Of a stretch of DNA of 64,000 nt, positions 43,500 through 54,069 are shown one piece after another. The first letter of the stretch is position 1, and each line of letters opens with the position of its first letter. Source of the stretch: Saccharibacter sp. EH611 (GTDB lineage: Bacteria > Pseudomonadota > Alphaproteobacteria > Acetobacterales > Acetobacteraceae). Below the pieces are notes generated by a model, which was not told where the DNA came from, ran no database searches, and saw nothing but the letters and a program-made list of their open reading frames with translations. The stretch lies in contig NZ_WVHP01000001.1 of the NCBI RefSeq assembly GCF_009834765.1, positions 248,001-312,000 on the forward strand, given 5' to 3'. Both the position numbers and the translations under genes were made by a program.

Positions 43500-44002
43500 G
43501 CCATCGATACCCCTCTGGCTATGTGCTGAGCACTCGCACGATGATGAGCATGACAAATAGCCATTGCTAAGGCATCAGCGGCATCAGCACGACGCAAATC
43601 TGCCCCTGGCAGAAGCCGGCGCACCATCATGGTGATTTGGTCTTTTGTCGCAGCACCCGTGCCTACCACGGCCCGCTTAACAGCACGTGCCCCATATTCA
43701 TGCACCGCAACCCCCGCCAAGGCAGGCACGAGCAATGCGACACCACGCGCATAACCAAGCTTCAATGTGGAAGAGCCATTGCGGTTGACGTAAGTCTCTT
43801 CCACAGCCGCTTCAGCAGGGCCGTAACGCGTTATCAGCTCTTGTAGCCCGTCATGAAGAGCGCAAAGGCGACGAGGCACATCATCTTTTGCATCTGTCGC
43901 CAACACGCCATCAGCAACATGGCGCAACCGGTTGCCATCCACATCAATGACGCCCCAGCCCATAAAACGCAGGCCGGGGTCAAGGCCAAGCAGACGAATC
44001 AA
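43496..44002 (-). CDS. ruvC: Holliday junction resolvase RuvC
   Basis: 168 residues. RNase H fold with Asp-8 in [13 protein letters not shown], Glu in AAVEETYVN, and the C-terminal [14 protein letters not shown] acidic pair. It nicks junctions symmetrically with magnesium. Overlaps yebC upstream (ATGA at 43999) and ruvA downstream, so ruvCAB is a tightly coupled operon. Confidence 0.97.
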   Translation of the reverse strand: MIRLLGLDPGLRFMGWGVIDVDGNRLRHVADGVLATDAKDDVPRRLCALHDGLQELITRYGPAEAAVEETYVNRNGSSTLKLGYARGVALLVPALAGVAVHEYGARAVKRAVVGTGAATKDQITMMVRRLLPGADLRRADAADALAMAICHAHHRASAQHIARGVSMA

Positions 44003-44748
44003 GCGCTCAGTGCCTGCGCAACCTCATCAGAGAGGTCAAAGTTCGCATAAACAGCTTGAACGTCGTCATTTTCTTCCAGAACATCAATGAGCTTCAACAC
44101 AGAACGTGCTTTTTCCTCATCCAATGACACGGTCGTTTGAGGGCGCCAATCTAGCTTCGCAGAGCGTGGCTCACCGAAGCGCGCTTCAAGCGCATCACGC
44201 ACGCTCATGAGATCCTGCATAGATGTCACAATCTCATGACCATCGTCGGTCATCTGTACATCATCCGCTCCGGCCTCAATCGCCACGTCCATCATGTCCT
44301 CTTCTGACGCAGCGTCAGCGGGATACATGATCACACCAATATGGTCGAAACCAAAAGAAACGGAGTTTGTTTCCCCAAGCGAACCGCCATGCTTAGAGAA
44401 GGAGGAGCGCACTTCAGCAGCCGTGCGGTTACGGTTGTCGGTCAACCCTTCAATAATGATGGCAACCCCTGCTGGGCCATACCCTTCGTAACGCACTTCC
44501 ACATAATCTTCACCGCCAGCAGCTCCTGACGCTTTTCGGATCGCGCGCTCAACCGTATCCTTTGGCATATTCACTTCACGAGCAGCGAGAATAGCCGCAC
44601 GTAACCGCGGATTCATGGCTGGGTCAGGCAAACCAGAACGCGTTGCCACCGTAATTTCACGAATAACTTTAGCAAATTGCTTAGCACGACGCGCATCCTG
44701 CGCGCCTTTGCGATGCATAATGTTTTTAAATTGTGAATGTCCTGCCAT
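43999..44748 (-). CDS. yebC: YebC/PmpR family regulator
   Basis: 249 residues. [19 protein letters not shown] opens the protein in the standard way, and [22 protein letters not shown] (in two parts) marks the family. Members act as transcription regulators, and some YebC proteins have been linked to translation of proline-rich stretches. It sits before ruvC, the usual place for this gene. The DNA or ribosome target here cannot be read. Confidence 0.96.
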   Translation of the reverse strand: MAGHSQFKNIMHRKGAQDARRAKQFAKVIREITVATRSGLPDPAMNPRLRAAILAAREVNMPKDTVERAIRKASGAAGGEDYVEVRYEGYGPAGVAIIIEGLTDNRNRTAAEVRSSFSKHGGSLGETNSVSFGFDHIGVIMYPADAASEEDMMDVAIEAGADDVQMTDDGHEIVTSMQDLMSVRDALEARFGEPRSAKLDWRPQTTVSLDEEKARSVLKLIDVLEENDDVQAVYANFDLSDEVAQALSA

Positions 44749-44788
44749 GGACTCCCCTTCTCCTTCGTTCGTTTACGGCTTGCTACGT

Positions 44789-47479
44789 TTAGAGCAGCTT
44801 ACCATGACAATGTTTGAATTTGTGAACCGATCCACAGGGGCATGGCGCATTACGGGGCACTTCTGCCCGCCAGCGCGCCAATGTCTCTGCATCAATAACC
44901 CCCTCTTGTTGTGATGACTGCTGAGACGCTTCAACGAAGCGCTCTTCTTCACGAGGGGTAACAGCAGGCTCTTCTGAGGCTGGCGGTGGCTCAGCTGTTG
45001 TTTGTAGATGCGATAAAGTTTGCACCACACGCAAGCGCATATCCGCCAACATCGCACCGAACATCTGGAATGCTTCATGTTTATATTCGTTGAGCGGATC
45101 ACGCTGCCCATAAGCACGCAGACCAATCCCCTGACGCATCTGATCCAAAGCGTGCAGATGCTCCTTCCATGACGCATCAAGTGAAGTCAGCAGGATATGC
45201 TTCTCGACCATCCGCATCATATCCGGCCCCATCGTTGCCGCCTTCGCAGCATGAGCTTTGACCGCTTCGCTATCAATACGCTCAATGATGGTTTCTTCAT
45301 CCACACCATCTTCCTCCGCCCATTGAGCGATAGGCAGATCAAGCGCCAAATTATCCTTCATCTCACGCTGCAAGCCATCCACATCCCATGCTTCCACAAA
45401 GGACTTCTCAGGAATGTGAGCCTGAACCACCTCATCAATGACGTTCAGACGAAGGTCATTCACGACAGAAGACACATCCGTTGCCGCCATATATTCCCGA
45501 CGTTGGGAATACACTTCGCGACGCTGGTCATTCATGACATCATCATATTTCAGCGTGTTTTTACGCATGTCGAAGTTGCGCGCTTCGACCTTCTTTTGGG
45601 CCTTTTCAAGAGCACGGTTCAGCCATGGATGAACAATGGCCTCCCCTTCCTTTAGCCCCATTTTCTGCATCATCCCGCCCATGCGGTTCGTGCCGAAAAT
45701 ACGGATCAGATCATCTTCTAGCGATAGGAAGAAGCGTGAATTACCGGGGTCACCCTGACGACCGGCACGCCCACGAAGCTGATTATCCACACGGCGGCTT
45801 TCATGGCGTTCTGTGCCGATCACATACAAACCACCAGCCTTATAGACGATATCGTGATCACGTTCGACTTGAGCGCGCACCTCAGCAGCCGCCTTCTCAC
45901 GCCCTGCCTCATCATCCTCTGGCAATTGAGCAAGACGTTCGTCGATAAGCATATCGACATTACCACCAAGCTTAATATCCGTCCCACGGCCAGCCATATT
46001 GGTCGCAATGGTAATCGCTCCCGGCGCCCCCGCTTGGGCAATAATACTCGCCTCACGCTCATGCTGGCGTGCATTAAGCACATTGTGAGGGATACGGCGC
46101 TGTGTCAGCAAGTTTGAGAGATACTCACTTTTCTCAATCGACGCTGTCCCAACCAAAATAGGCTGCTGCGTTGCACGCACTTGCTCAATCAGATCAGCAA
46201 CGGCTTTGTATTTTTCAGCGGCGGTCAGATAGACCTCATCATCCGTATCAACCCGCCTTACAGGGAGATTGGTGGGGATCTCGACAACATCCAGCTTATA
46301 AATTTCCGCAAACTCATCAGCCTCGGTCATAGCCGTGCCGGTCATACCAGACAGCTTTGGATAGAGGCGGAAATAATTCTGGAAAGTGATAGAGGCCAGC
46401 GTCTGGTTTTCTTGCTGGATCTCGACCCCTTCCTTCGCTTCCAACGCCTGATGAAGCCCGTCGGAATAGCGACGCCCATCCATCATACGACCGGTGAATT
46501 CATCAACGAGAATAAGCTTACCGTCGCGCACCATATAGTCCACATCGCGCGCAAAGAGCGTGTGGGCACGCAAGGATTGTTGGACGTGATGAACCACCGC
46601 GACATTGTTGATGTCGTACAGCCCACCTTCTTTCAGCACATCTGCTTCACGCAACAGCTCTTCCACACGATCAGACCCCTCTTCTGTCAGGGTGACCGTG
46701 CGCATTTTCTCGTCTTTGTCATACATGTCCGGCTCGTTCACCAAACGTGCGATAACGGCATCAACATGACGATACAGATCTGAGCTATCATCCGCAGGCC
46801 CAGAGATGATCAATGGGGTGCGCGCTTCATCAATGAGGATGCTATCAACCTCATCGACAATGGCGAAATTGAAAGGACGCTGAACCATTTCCTCCAGCGT
46901 ATATTTCATATTATCGCGCAGATAATCGAAGCCAAATTCGTTATTTGTGCCGTAGGTAATGTCAGACTGGTACGCTTCCCGACGCTGATCATCAGAGAGG
47001 TTGGGGACAATGACACCGGTGCTCAACCCCAAAAATCCGTATAAAACGGACATCTCCGCCGCATCACGGCTTGCCAGATAATCATTAACGGTCACAACAT
47101 GCACACCCTTACCCGCTAGGGCATTGAGATACACGGCTAACGTTGCAACGAGCGTTTTCCCCTCACCGGTTCGCATTTCAGAAATACGCCCGTCATGAAG
47201 CACCATCCCGCCGATAAGCTGTACATCAAAATGGCGCATTCCTAGAACACGACGTGACGCCTCCCGACAGACAGCAAAGGCTTCAGGCAGTAGGCTATCA
47301 AGGCTCGCACCGTCAGCAATACGCTGACGAAACTCTTGCGTCTTCTGGCGCAACTGCTCATCACTCAGAGCCTGAACGTCAGGCTCAAGAGCGTTAATCT
47401 CTGGTACGCGTTTTTGATAGCGCTTAAGAGAGCGATCATTAGCGAAGCCGAAGAGGGCGCGAGCAAGGCGTGCAATCAT
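44789..47479 (-). CDS. secA: Preprotein translocase ATPase SecA
   Basis: 896 residues. [12 protein letters not shown] Walker [17 protein letters not shown] Walker [26 protein letters not shown], and the C-terminal zinc motif [17 protein letters not shown] with the CxCx8CH pattern. It drives secreted proteins through SecYEG. CAGGG stands about six bases before ATG 47479. First gene of the long minus-strand block, divergent from the PPIase gene. Confidence 0.98.
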   Translation of the reverse strand: MIARLARALFGFANDRSLKRYQKRVPEINALEPDVQALSDEQLRQKTQEFRQRIADGASLDSLLPEAFAVCREASRRVLGMRHFDVQLIGGMVLHDGRISEMRTGEGKTLVATLAVYLNALAGKGVHVVTVNDYLASRDAAEMSVLYGFLGLSTGVIVPNLSDDQRREAYQSDITYGTNNEFGFDYLRDNMKYTLEEMVQRPFNFAIVDEVDSILIDEARTPLIISGPADDSSDLYRHVDAVIARLVNEPDMYDKDEKMRTVTLTEEGSDRVEELLREADVLKEGGLYDINNVAVVHHVQQSLRAHTLFARDVDYMVRDGKLILVDEFTGRMMDGRRYSDGLHQALEAKEGVEIQQENQTLASITFQNYFRLYPKLSGMTGTAMTEADEFAEIYKLDVVEIPTNLPVRRVDTDDEVYLTAAEKYKAVADLIEQVRATQQPILVGTASIEKSEYLSNLLTQRRIPHNVLNARQHEREASIIAQAGAPGAITIATNMAGRGTDIKLGGNVDMLIDERLAQLPEDDEAGREKAAAEVRAQVERDHDIVYKAGGLYVIGTERHESRRVDNQLRGRAGRQGDPGNSRFFLSLEDDLIRIFGTNRMGGMMQKMGLKEGEAIVHPWLNRALEKAQKKVEARNFDMRKNTLKYDDVMNDQRREVYSQRREYMAATDVSSVVNDLRLNVIDEVVQAHIPEKSFVEAWDVDGLQREMKDNLALDLPIAQWAEEDGVDEETIIERIDSEAVKAHAAKAATMGPDMMRMVEKHILLTSLDASWKEHLHALDQMRQGIGLRAYGQRDPLNEYKHEAFQMFGAMLADMRLRVVQTLSHLQTTAEPPPASEEPAVTPREEERFVEASQQSSQQEGVIDAETLARWRAEVPRNAPCPCGSVHKFKHCHGKLL

Positions 47480-47855
47480 GATGAACCCTGAAATGCTGAC
47501 CCCACTGTAACATCATCCAAAACCCCCATCATCGAGGACCCGGCATTGCTACCGCAGGTAGTCACGATTTTTCATGTAAATGCTGGAAATAAGCATCCCT
47601 CCACAAGGGGTCAATGGAAAACCCATATTTCTTCCCTCGCGGCGGAGAGTAAATATGCCAAAATTATGGCTAAATATCAAAGGGTAGAGCCTGTAAAACC
47701 CTTATTTATCGCTTCCAACCTCTCTTCACGGAGTTTTATGACAAAATTGTAGGAAAATACTCACAAACGAGCGCCTCTCACCCCTTGCAGGTCTAGTCAG
47801 GCTTTGTCATGGTACTAAGATAATTCTCATTGATCTAAATGTTTGAGGTAATTCT
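47480..47855. other. Divergent promoter region, secA and PPIase genes
   Basis: About 375 bases with no supported gene. It must contain the promoters of both genes; I see no riboswitch or secM-like arrest peptide, and no -35/-10 pair I would defend. Confidence 0.5.
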
Positions 47856-48755
47856 ATGCGGCTCCCCCGCTCCTTATTCGCCTGCACTACTCTTCTGAGC
47901 GGCTTGGCGTTTGGTACAGCATCCTTCGCAGCTCCAATGCCAGCAGCACCCGTAGCAAAAGCACCAAGCCCCGATTCAGTTATTGCAACGGTTGATAACC
48001 AAAAAATTACCATCTCTGACATTCAACGCGCAGCCAGTGCCCTGCCACAGCAAGCACGTCAGATCCAACCTAAAGTCCTTATTCCTCTCCTCATTAACCA
48101 GTTGATTGACCAAAAAGCGATCCAGATTCTGGCAGAAAAAGAGGGGCTGAGTGCCAAGCCAGACGTAAAGTCTGCGATGGATTCAGCTGCAGGCAATGTG
48201 CTTCAAAATGCATATCTTGAGCAGCAAGTTGCTCCTAGAATTACCGATGCGTCTGTTAAGAGCTACTATCAGTCTCACTACGCCAACCAAAAACCTGAAG
48301 AGGAAGTGCATGCACGCCATATCCTCGTCAGCACAGAAGCGCAGGCCCAAGATCTGATCAAGAAGCTCGACAAGGGTGAAGATTTCGCAAAGCTTTCGTC
48401 CCTGTCCTCGACAGATAAAGCGTCTGCCTCTGCCGGTGGCGATCTTGGCTGGTTCAAACGCGGTGATATGAACCCTGCTTTTTCCAACGCAGCCTTCTCA
48501 CTGAAACCAGGCCCTGTCGCACAAAAACCCATTCATACAGAATATGGTTGGCACGTCATTCAGGTGCTCGGCACACGTATGGCACCTGTTCCAACCCTTG
48601 AAGAAGTGCAGAATACCATCCGCCGTGATATGGTGCGCGAAGAAGTTCGCAAGGTCGTTGAAGCTGCTGAGAAGCAGGTCAAGGTCACGCATTACGATAA
48701 CAACGGGAAGCCAATCTCCAATACGGCAGCCCCTATGCAACACGGAGCTCACTAA
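47856..48755 (+). CDS. Parvulin-type peptidyl-prolyl isomerase (SurA/PrsA-like)
   Basis: 299 residues. Signal peptide 1 to about 27 (LAFGTASFAAPM), an N-terminal SurA-like helical part, then a parvulin domain about 145-250 with VHARHILVSTEAQAQ, GGDLGWFKRGDM, FSLKPGPVAQKPIHTEYGWHVIQ (in two parts). Predicted periplasmic folding helper for outer-membrane proteins. GAGG precedes ATG 47856. It sits three bases before argJ. Confidence 0.93.
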   Translation: MRLPRSLFACTTLLSGLAFGTASFAAPMPAAPVAKAPSPDSVIATVDNQKITISDIQRAASALPQQARQIQPKVLIPLLINQLIDQKAIQILAEKEGLSAKPDVKSAMDSAAGNVLQNAYLEQQVAPRITDASVKSYYQSHYANQKPEEEVHARHILVSTEAQAQDLIKKLDKGEDFAKLSSLSSTDKASASAGGDLGWFKRGDMNPAFSNAAFSLKPGPVAQKPIHTEYGWHVIQVLGTRMAPVPTLEEVQNTIRRDMVREEVRKVVEAAEKQVKVTHYDNNGKPISNTAAPMQHGAH

Positions 48756-48758
48756 CTC

Positions 48759-49997
48759 ATGGCGACGTCACATCCTCGTTCCCCTCTAGCACGGTCTTTA
48801 CCAAACCTGATGCAGGTCGCTGGAGTGCGCCTCAGCGGTGTGGCGGCGCATATCCGTTATGAAGGGCGCAAAGACCTCGCTTTGTTCGAATTTGCGCCCG
48901 GAACGACAGCAGCCGGCGTTTTTACGAAGAATGCCTGCCCAGGGGCACCTATCCCCTGGTGTCGTCAGGCTCTGGCCAACACCACTGAAGCGCGCGCCCT
49001 ACTGGTAAACTCTGGCAATGCCAACGTGTTTACAGGCCGCGCTGGCGATGAAGCTGTGGTGGCCTGTGCCACTGAATTAGCAGACCAACTAGAATGCCCT
49101 GTCGAGGATATTTTCCTCGGCTCAACCGGCGTTATCGGTGAGATCCTTCCTTATCAGCGCATCTTAAAAGCCCTACCAGAAGCCATTGAGGCTTTATCTG
49201 AAGATGGGTGGGAAGATGCGCTCGCCGCCATCATGACGACAGACACCTTCCCCAAGGCAGCCTGTCGTGAAGTCTCCATTGGTGAGACGACCGTCAAAAT
49301 TCAGGGTATCGCTAAAGGCTCCGGCATGATCGCGCCTGATATGGCGACGATGCTGGCCTATATCGCAACCGATGCAAAATTACCTCAACCTGTTTTACAG
49401 TCCCTTCTTCAAGAGGGCATCGGTTCCAGCTTCAATGCGATCACGGTCGATTCGGACACTTCGACCTCTGACATGGTTATGGCTTTTGCGACAGGACAAG
49501 CTGAGCATGCTGAGATTACAGAAGCCGATGATAATGCTCTCGATGACTTCCGCGATGCGTTCCATGACCTGATGAAGGAGCTTGCCCAGCTTGTCATTCG
49601 TGATGGTGAAGGCGCAACAAAGCTTATCCAGGTGGAAGTGCAAGGTGCAGAAAGCAACGAATCGGCCCGCAAGGTCGCGCTTTCTATCGCCAATTCACCA
49701 TTAGTAAAGACCGCTATTGCTGGGGAAGATGCGAATTGGGGCCGAATTGTCATGGCTGTGGGGAAAAGTGGTGAACCCGCCGACCGCGACAAACTCTCTA
49801 TCGCTGTTGGTGATTATTGGGTTGCCCGTAACGGCGCGATCGCAGAAGAGTGCGATGAAGAAGCACTTTCTCGCTACATGCGTGAACAGGAAATTACGCT
49901 CACAGCAGACCTCGGGATTGGCGAAGGTCGCTCCCATGTATGGACCTGCGATCTTACCCACGGCTATATTGACATTAATGGGTCTTATCGGAGCTGA
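48759..49997 (+). CDS. argJ: Glutamate N-acetyltransferase / amino-acid acetyltransferase ArgJ
   Basis: 412 residues. The proenzyme cleaves itself before the nucleophile Thr-197 in PDMATMLAYIATD, giving alpha and beta chains. NSGNANVFTGRAG and FNAITVDSDTSTSD are family marks. It transfers acetyl from N-acetylornithine to glutamate, closing the arginine cycle; forms that also use acetyl-CoA are bifunctional. The gene follows the PPIase by three bases. Confidence 0.97.
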   Translation: MATSHPRSPLARSLPNLMQVAGVRLSGVAAHIRYEGRKDLALFEFAPGTTAAGVFTKNACPGAPIPWCRQALANTTEARALLVNSGNANVFTGRAGDEAVVACATELADQLECPVEDIFLGSTGVIGEILPYQRILKALPEAIEALSEDGWEDALAAIMTTDTFPKAACREVSIGETTVKIQGIAKGSGMIAPDMATMLAYIATDAKLPQPVLQSLLQEGIGSSFNAITVDSDTSTSDMVMAFATGQAEHAEITEADDNALDDFRDAFHDLMKELAQLVIRDGEGATKLIQVEVQGAESNESARKVALSIANSPLVKTAIAGEDANWGRIVMAVGKSGEPADRDKLSIAVGDYWVARNGAIAEECDEEALSRYMREQEITLTADLGIGEGRSHVWTCDLTHGYIDINGSYRS

Positions 49998-50020
49998 TAC
50001 CGCTTGCATTTAGCCCATAA

Positions 50021-50056
50021 GCGGGGGAAGAGATTCTTTTCCCCTGCCGTTTCTTT
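50021..50056 (+). terminator. Terminator after argJ
   Basis: GCGGGGGAA (50021-50029) pairs with TTCCCCTGC (50039-50047) with one G-U pair, followed by CGTTTCTTT. It lies 24 bases after the argJ stop. Confidence 0.65.
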
Positions 50057-50120
50057 ACAAAAGAGCAACAACTAACAGCCTGTTTTTCCTCAATTGACGT
50101 GAAGAAAACCCAGCAGATGG

Positions 50121-50141
50121 GCCCTATTACTCTAATAGGGC
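50121..50141 (+). repeat. Hairpin in the leader of the NADH dehydrogenase gene
   Basis: GCCCTATTA, loop CTC, TAATAGGGC: a perfect 9-bp stem 82 bases before ATG 50223. It is followed by TTGTATG, not a T-run, so it may be a 5' UTR stem or operator. Confidence 0.5.
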
Positions 50142-50222
50142 TTGTATGTAGCAGCGCTCCCCGGTAGCAGAGATATTCTTTTTTCGTAATCTGTTACACT
50201 CAAAAGAACTGAGGAGCGGTCC

Positions 50223-51476
50223 ATGTCTGCTGACAAGCATGTCATCATTCTCGGCGGAGGTATTGGCGGCCTAGAAGCCGCTATTACTCTTTGCCGCCAA
50301 AACACAGCGTCTGTCACCCTAGTCGACCCAAACCCAGTTCACATCTGGAAGCCCTCACTTCATGAATTCGCCTCTGGCACCATTGAGCATGGCGGGAACC
50401 TCTTTTCTTTTATAGAACTCTCCAAACGCTTTGGCTTTGATTTCATTCAAAGTTCACCGGAAAAAGTTGAGCGCGATAAGAAAATTGTGCACCTCAATAA
50501 TGGCCAGCACCTACCCTATGACCGCCTCGTAGTGGCTATTGGGGCCCGCGCAAATGACTTCGGCACACCGGGGGCACAGGAGCATTGCCTGTTCCTGAAC
50601 AACCTCAACGATGCCAACGCTCTTCATGAGCACTTCCGCAACGCCCTCATCACGGCTCAAAAAACGGGGGAACCTCTCACGTTAAGCATTGTTGGTGGTG
50701 GAGCAACAGGCGTTCAACTTGCCGCTGAACTATGCCGCGCCATTGATAGCACGCCCGAACTCGGGGAAAATGCACGCCGTCGTTTGCTCAAACCAACATT
50801 GATTGAAGCAATGCCGCGCCTTCTGCCCGCTTTCCCCGAAAGCGTGTCTGAAGAAGCGAAAAAAGAGCTCGAGAAAATCGGCTTCGATGTCATCACTGAA
50901 GGAATGGTCAGCTCCATTGATGCTCAGACTGTTACCCTCAAAGACGGACGCTCGATTCCCGCTTCTATGCGCATCTGGGCAGCAGGCGTTAAAGCTGGGC
51001 AAGCAACCGATCTATTCGATGGGCTAGAGCGGAGTCGAAGCGGTCAACTTATCGTGACACCAACGCTCCAATCAGTCGATGATGAGAATATTATCGCTCT
51101 GGGTGATTGCTCACGCATTAACACAAATGCCGTCGCCCCAACAGCACAAGCAGCCCGTCAAGAGGGACAATATATAGGACGGATCGCCCTACCCCGCCTT
51201 CTCAAGGGGCAGACCCCACCACCTTTTGCCTATCACGATCGCGGCGCTGTTGTGGCTCTGGCAAACTATAATGCATGGGGCATGTGGCCATCAAAGAAGG
51301 CTTTCGGCGGGCATGGAATCGGCGCATGTTTTGCACGCTTCGTTCATGAAGGATTGTTTCGACAACACCAGCTTTGCCTAAGCGGTATGTTCAAAACGGC
51401 TTTTGTCACTCTACGCGAGCACCTGTCCCCAAATCGCCCAGACTTGGCCGATAAATCCTCTAAAAAGAATTCTTAA
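50223..51476 (+). CDS. ndh: Type II NADH dehydrogenase (NDH-2)
   Basis: 417 residues. FAD motif IILGGGIGGLEAAITL, second dinucleotide fold LSIVGGGATGVQLAAEL, IWAAGVKAG, and the late IALGDCSRI. It oxidises NADH and reduces ubiquinone at the inner face of the membrane without pumping protons. This fits acetic acid bacteria, which rely on fast non-pumping dehydrogenases. GAGGAG lies before ATG 50223. Single-gene unit between argJ and the dioxygenase gene. Confidence 0.93.
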   Translation: MSADKHVIILGGGIGGLEAAITLCRQNTASVTLVDPNPVHIWKPSLHEFASGTIEHGGNLFSFIELSKRFGFDFIQSSPEKVERDKKIVHLNNGQHLPYDRLVVAIGARANDFGTPGAQEHCLFLNNLNDANALHEHFRNALITAQKTGEPLTLSIVGGGATGVQLAAELCRAIDSTPELGENARRRLLKPTLIEAMPRLLPAFPESVSEEAKKELEKIGFDVITEGMVSSIDAQTVTLKDGRSIPASMRIWAAGVKAGQATDLFDGLERSRSGQLIVTPTLQSVDDENIIALGDCSRINTNAVAPTAQAARQEGQYIGRIALPRLLKGQTPPPFAYHDRGAVVALANYNAWGMWPSKKAFGGHGIGACFARFVHEGLFRQHQLCLSGMFKTAFVTLREHLSPNRPDLADKSSKKNS

Positions 51477-51483
51477 TATATCT

Positions 51484-51512
51484 CTATGGAGCGCCTCATA
51501 AGCGCTCCATAG
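51484..51512 (+). terminator. Hairpin after ndh
   Basis: An 11-bp perfect stem, CTATGGAGCGC (51484-51494) with GCGCTCCATAG (51502-51512), loop CTCATAA. Poor T-run; terminator function is likely from position only. Confidence 0.55.
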
Positions 51513-51583
51513 GCTCTCCTCATCATGAATGGCCTATAAAGAACGACGCTTTCCTCTTGCAGAAAGGGCCGTTTCTTTTTCAT

Positions 51584-52354
51584 ATGAGTCTCATGATGAC
51601 CATGACCTCTTCCTCCACCTCGTCATCCGGCCTTATCTCGCTGGATGCTATTAAGAACCGGCTCCAGGCAGAGGGCTTCATGTTCCTCCCTGCCCAACAG
51701 ACGCGAGCCCTCCTTCAGCAGCAACATGCCGCTGATTGGGAGAGCTTTGCGGATAGTTGGAATGATCTCGGCGTAGATCGCTACATGGCGGATGGGGGGC
51801 GCTATCGGCGACGGCGCTATGCGACCTTCTCACTCGCCGATGGCCATATCACCCCTAAGCAACACCAGCCGCATTATCAAAGCCGCGACTATAATCTGCT
51901 CAATGGCGGAATTGAGCGCTGGTTTAGCCCCATCAAAGACGAGATTGTCGAACATCCGACCTTACGCGCTATCCTCGCTATGAGCGCAGACATGGCGTCA
52001 TCACTCACGCCTGCACCACAACAGCCTCATAAATGGCATGCAGAAGTGCATCAATTCCGTATTGAAGCAGACCCTCATACACAAGCAAAACCCACGCCTG
52101 AAGGAATGCACCGTGATGGTGTCGATTGGGTTTTTGTCTTCATGGTAGATCGCGACAATATCCGCGAAGGGGTCACCAGCATTCATGCACTTGACCAAAA
52201 AACCACACTAGGATCATTCACCCTGGCTCAACCGATGGATGCCGCCATTGTCAATGATCACCGCGTGTATCACGGCGTTACGGCTGTGGAGCCTGAAGAC
52301 CCCACCAAACCTGCCCATCGTGATGTCTTAGTCGTCACCTTACGCTACGAGTAA
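51584..52354 (+). CDS. 2OG-Fe(II) dioxygenase family protein (PF10014-like)
   Basis: 256 residues from ATG 51584. HxD iron ligands in GMHRDGVDW (H176, D178), the distal His in HGVTAVEP (H230) and an Arg near 246 (RDVLVVTLRYE) for 2-oxoglutarate match the PF10014 group, which includes free L-isoleucine and other amino-acid hydroxylases. The substrate is not known. The start is unsure: Met codons at 51584, 51593, 51596 and 51602 and a TTG at 51557 are all possible, and none has a strong Shine-Dalgarno. Stands alone before tRNA-Gly. Confidence 0.85.
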   Translation: MSLMMTMTSSSTSSSGLISLDAIKNRLQAEGFMFLPAQQTRALLQQQHAADWESFADSWNDLGVDRYMADGGRYRRRRYATFSLADGHITPKQHQPHYQSRDYNLLNGGIERWFSPIKDEIVEHPTLRAILAMSADMASSLTPAPQQPHKWHAEVHQFRIEADPHTQAKPTPEGMHRDGVDWVFVFMVDRDNIREGVTSIHALDQKTTLGSFTLAQPMDAAIVNDHRVYHGVTAVEPEDPTKPAHRDVLVVTLRYE

Positions 52355-52439
52355 ACACACGCTCACCGGGTTTCAGTCTTACGAAGCTGAGACTCGGTGC
52401 CACACGCACCACGAACACCATGTTATTTTTGGGAAACAT

Positions 52440-52513
52440 TGGAGCGGATGAGGGGAATCGAACCCCCGTATGCAGCTTGGGAAGCTGCCGTTCTACCATT
52501 GAACTACACCCGC
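52440..52513 (-). tRNA. tRNA-Gly (anticodon CCC)
   Basis: 74 bases on the minus strand: acceptor GCGGGTG with CATCCGC, anticodon stem GCAGC/GCTGC around TTCCCAA (anticodon CCC), T-loop GGTTCGATT and an encoded CCA (52440-52442). It reads GGG codons. Confidence 0.95.
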
Positions 52514-52655
52514 ATCTCTTATGTGCCTCTTTTCTTACCCTCCCTTCCCACGTCATGCAAGCCCTTCCTTGGGAGAAAAACCATACTGCTTTTCTTGACG
52601 GCTCTCCCATGGAGCTTCATAGTGAAGGTCTATATTTCCTCTAAACTTTTTGGAG

Positions 52656-52718
52656 GGAACCTCGTGATTTGAGCGGCCGGCTTGCGGCGAGGTTAAAAAA
52701 TTGCGCTAAAGAGGCCCT
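52656..52718 (+). promoter_or_regulatory. SAM-II riboswitch upstream of metZ
   Basis: P1 is AACCTCG (52658-52664) with CGAGGTT (52688-52694). The conserved GTGATTTG follows the 5' arm, GGCTTGC lies in the loop, TTAAA follows the 3' arm, and GCTAAAGAGG (52705-52714) forms the pseudoknot side. This is the SAM-II (metA-type) class typical of alphaproteobacteria. Binding of S-adenosylmethionine is expected to lower metZ expression. It lies about 90 bases before the metZ start. Confidence 0.9.
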
Positions 52719-52805
52719 GTTTCTCCCCTTAAAAGAGCAGGACTTCCACGGCCCACCACAGCGTTTGCGCCTCTCCGCGCGCAGATATTGATGGAGGGAT
52801 CCTCT

Positions 52806-54017
52806 ATGTCATCTCACACGCACTCCTCTTCATGGCGCACAGCGACCCACCTACTCCATGATGCCCGCAACCGCACGCCTCATGGTGAAACATCCGACGG
52901 GCTCTTCCTGACCTCTGGGTTTGTGTACGACAATGCCGAGCAAGCGGCGGCCACGTTTGAAGGCACGATCGATCACCTGCAATATTCCCGATACGGCAAC
53001 CCAACGGTAGATACGTTACAAGAACGCCTCGCTCTGCTCGAAGGGGCGGAAGCCTGCTTAATGACCTCCACCGGCATGGGGGCCGTTTCCTGCGCTCTGC
53101 TTGCCGGGCTCAAAGCTGGTGACCGCGTCGTTGCCTCCTCCGCATTGTTTGGCTCCACCCACTGGCTGCTCAGCCATTTACTCCCGAGCTATGGCATTGA
53201 TACTGTCTTGCTTGATGGACGCGATGATCAGGCATGGGAAGAAGCCCTCTCTCAACCGACATCTGTTGTGCTGATTGAAACACCCTCCAACCCTATGCTG
53301 GATGTACTTGATATTCAGCGTATTGCTGAGCGTGCCCATAAGGCGGGGGCCGTGTTTATGGTCGATAACGTCTTTGCCACCCCTGTTGGTCAACGCCCGC
53401 TAGAGCTGGGAGCAGACGTTGTCATCTACTCCTGTACCAAACACCTAGACGGCCAAGGGCGTGTGATGGGTGGAGCTGTCTTGGGAAGCAAAGAATGGGT
53501 CACTGAAAAATTACAGCCCTTTGCCCGCAATACCGGTAATACGCTTTCCCCCTTTAATGCGTGGGTTCTCCTCAAGGGAATGGAAACACTGGATCTTCGC
53601 GCTCAAAAAATGGCCAGCAATGCAGCCCGTGTTGCTGATGCGCTCGCTGAGCTCCCCGGTGTGACAAAAGTCTTTTACCCAGGCCGAAAAGATCATCCCC
53701 AGGCATCCATTGCCCAACGTCAAATGCGCGATGGCGGTTCTATGATTGCCTTTGAAGTCGCCAATGGCAAAGAGGGCGCTTTTGCCTGCATGAATGCCTT
53801 CTCCATTATCGCCATTTCAAACAATCTTGGTGATGCACGCAGCTTGGTCACTCATCCAGCCACCACAACGCATAAAAAACTGACAGAAGAAGAGCGCGCA
53901 CAGCTTCGTATTACCGACGGTTCCATCCGCTTCTCCGTCGGATTAGAAGACCCAGCAGACCTGATTGACGATCTAACACGGGGTGCTCAGGCCGCTTTAG
54001 CAACAAAAGCCGGCTAA
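52806..54017 (+). CDS. metZ: O-succinylhomoserine sulfhydrylase
   Basis: 403 residues, cystathionine gamma-synthase/Met-Cys PLP family. LFLTSGFVYDNAEQA, SRYGNPTVDTLQERLALLEGA (in two parts), MVDNVFATP and the PLP lysine in SCTKHLDGQGRVMGG. It makes homocysteine directly from O-succinylhomoserine and sulfide. GGAGGG lies seven bases before ATG 52806, which decides the start over 52788. Regulated by the SAM-II riboswitch upstream. apaG follows after 52 bases. Confidence 0.94.
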   Translation: MSSHTHSSSWRTATHLLHDARNRTPHGETSDGLFLTSGFVYDNAEQAAATFEGTIDHLQYSRYGNPTVDTLQERLALLEGAEACLMTSTGMGAVSCALLAGLKAGDRVVASSALFGSTHWLLSHLLPSYGIDTVLLDGRDDQAWEEALSQPTSVVLIETPSNPMLDVLDIQRIAERAHKAGAVFMVDNVFATPVGQRPLELGADVVIYSCTKHLDGQGRVMGGAVLGSKEWVTEKLQPFARNTGNTLSPFNAWVLLKGMETLDLRAQKMASNAARVADALAELPGVTKVFYPGRKDHPQASIAQRQMRDGGSMIAFEVANGKEGAFACMNAFSIIAISNNLGDARSLVTHPATTTHKKLTEEERAQLRITDGSIRFSVGLEDPADLIDDLTRGAQAALATKAG

Positions 54018-54069
54018 GAGCCCCAAAGAAGAACCTGACAAATGGCTGGGATGATTCTAGAAAGGCATC

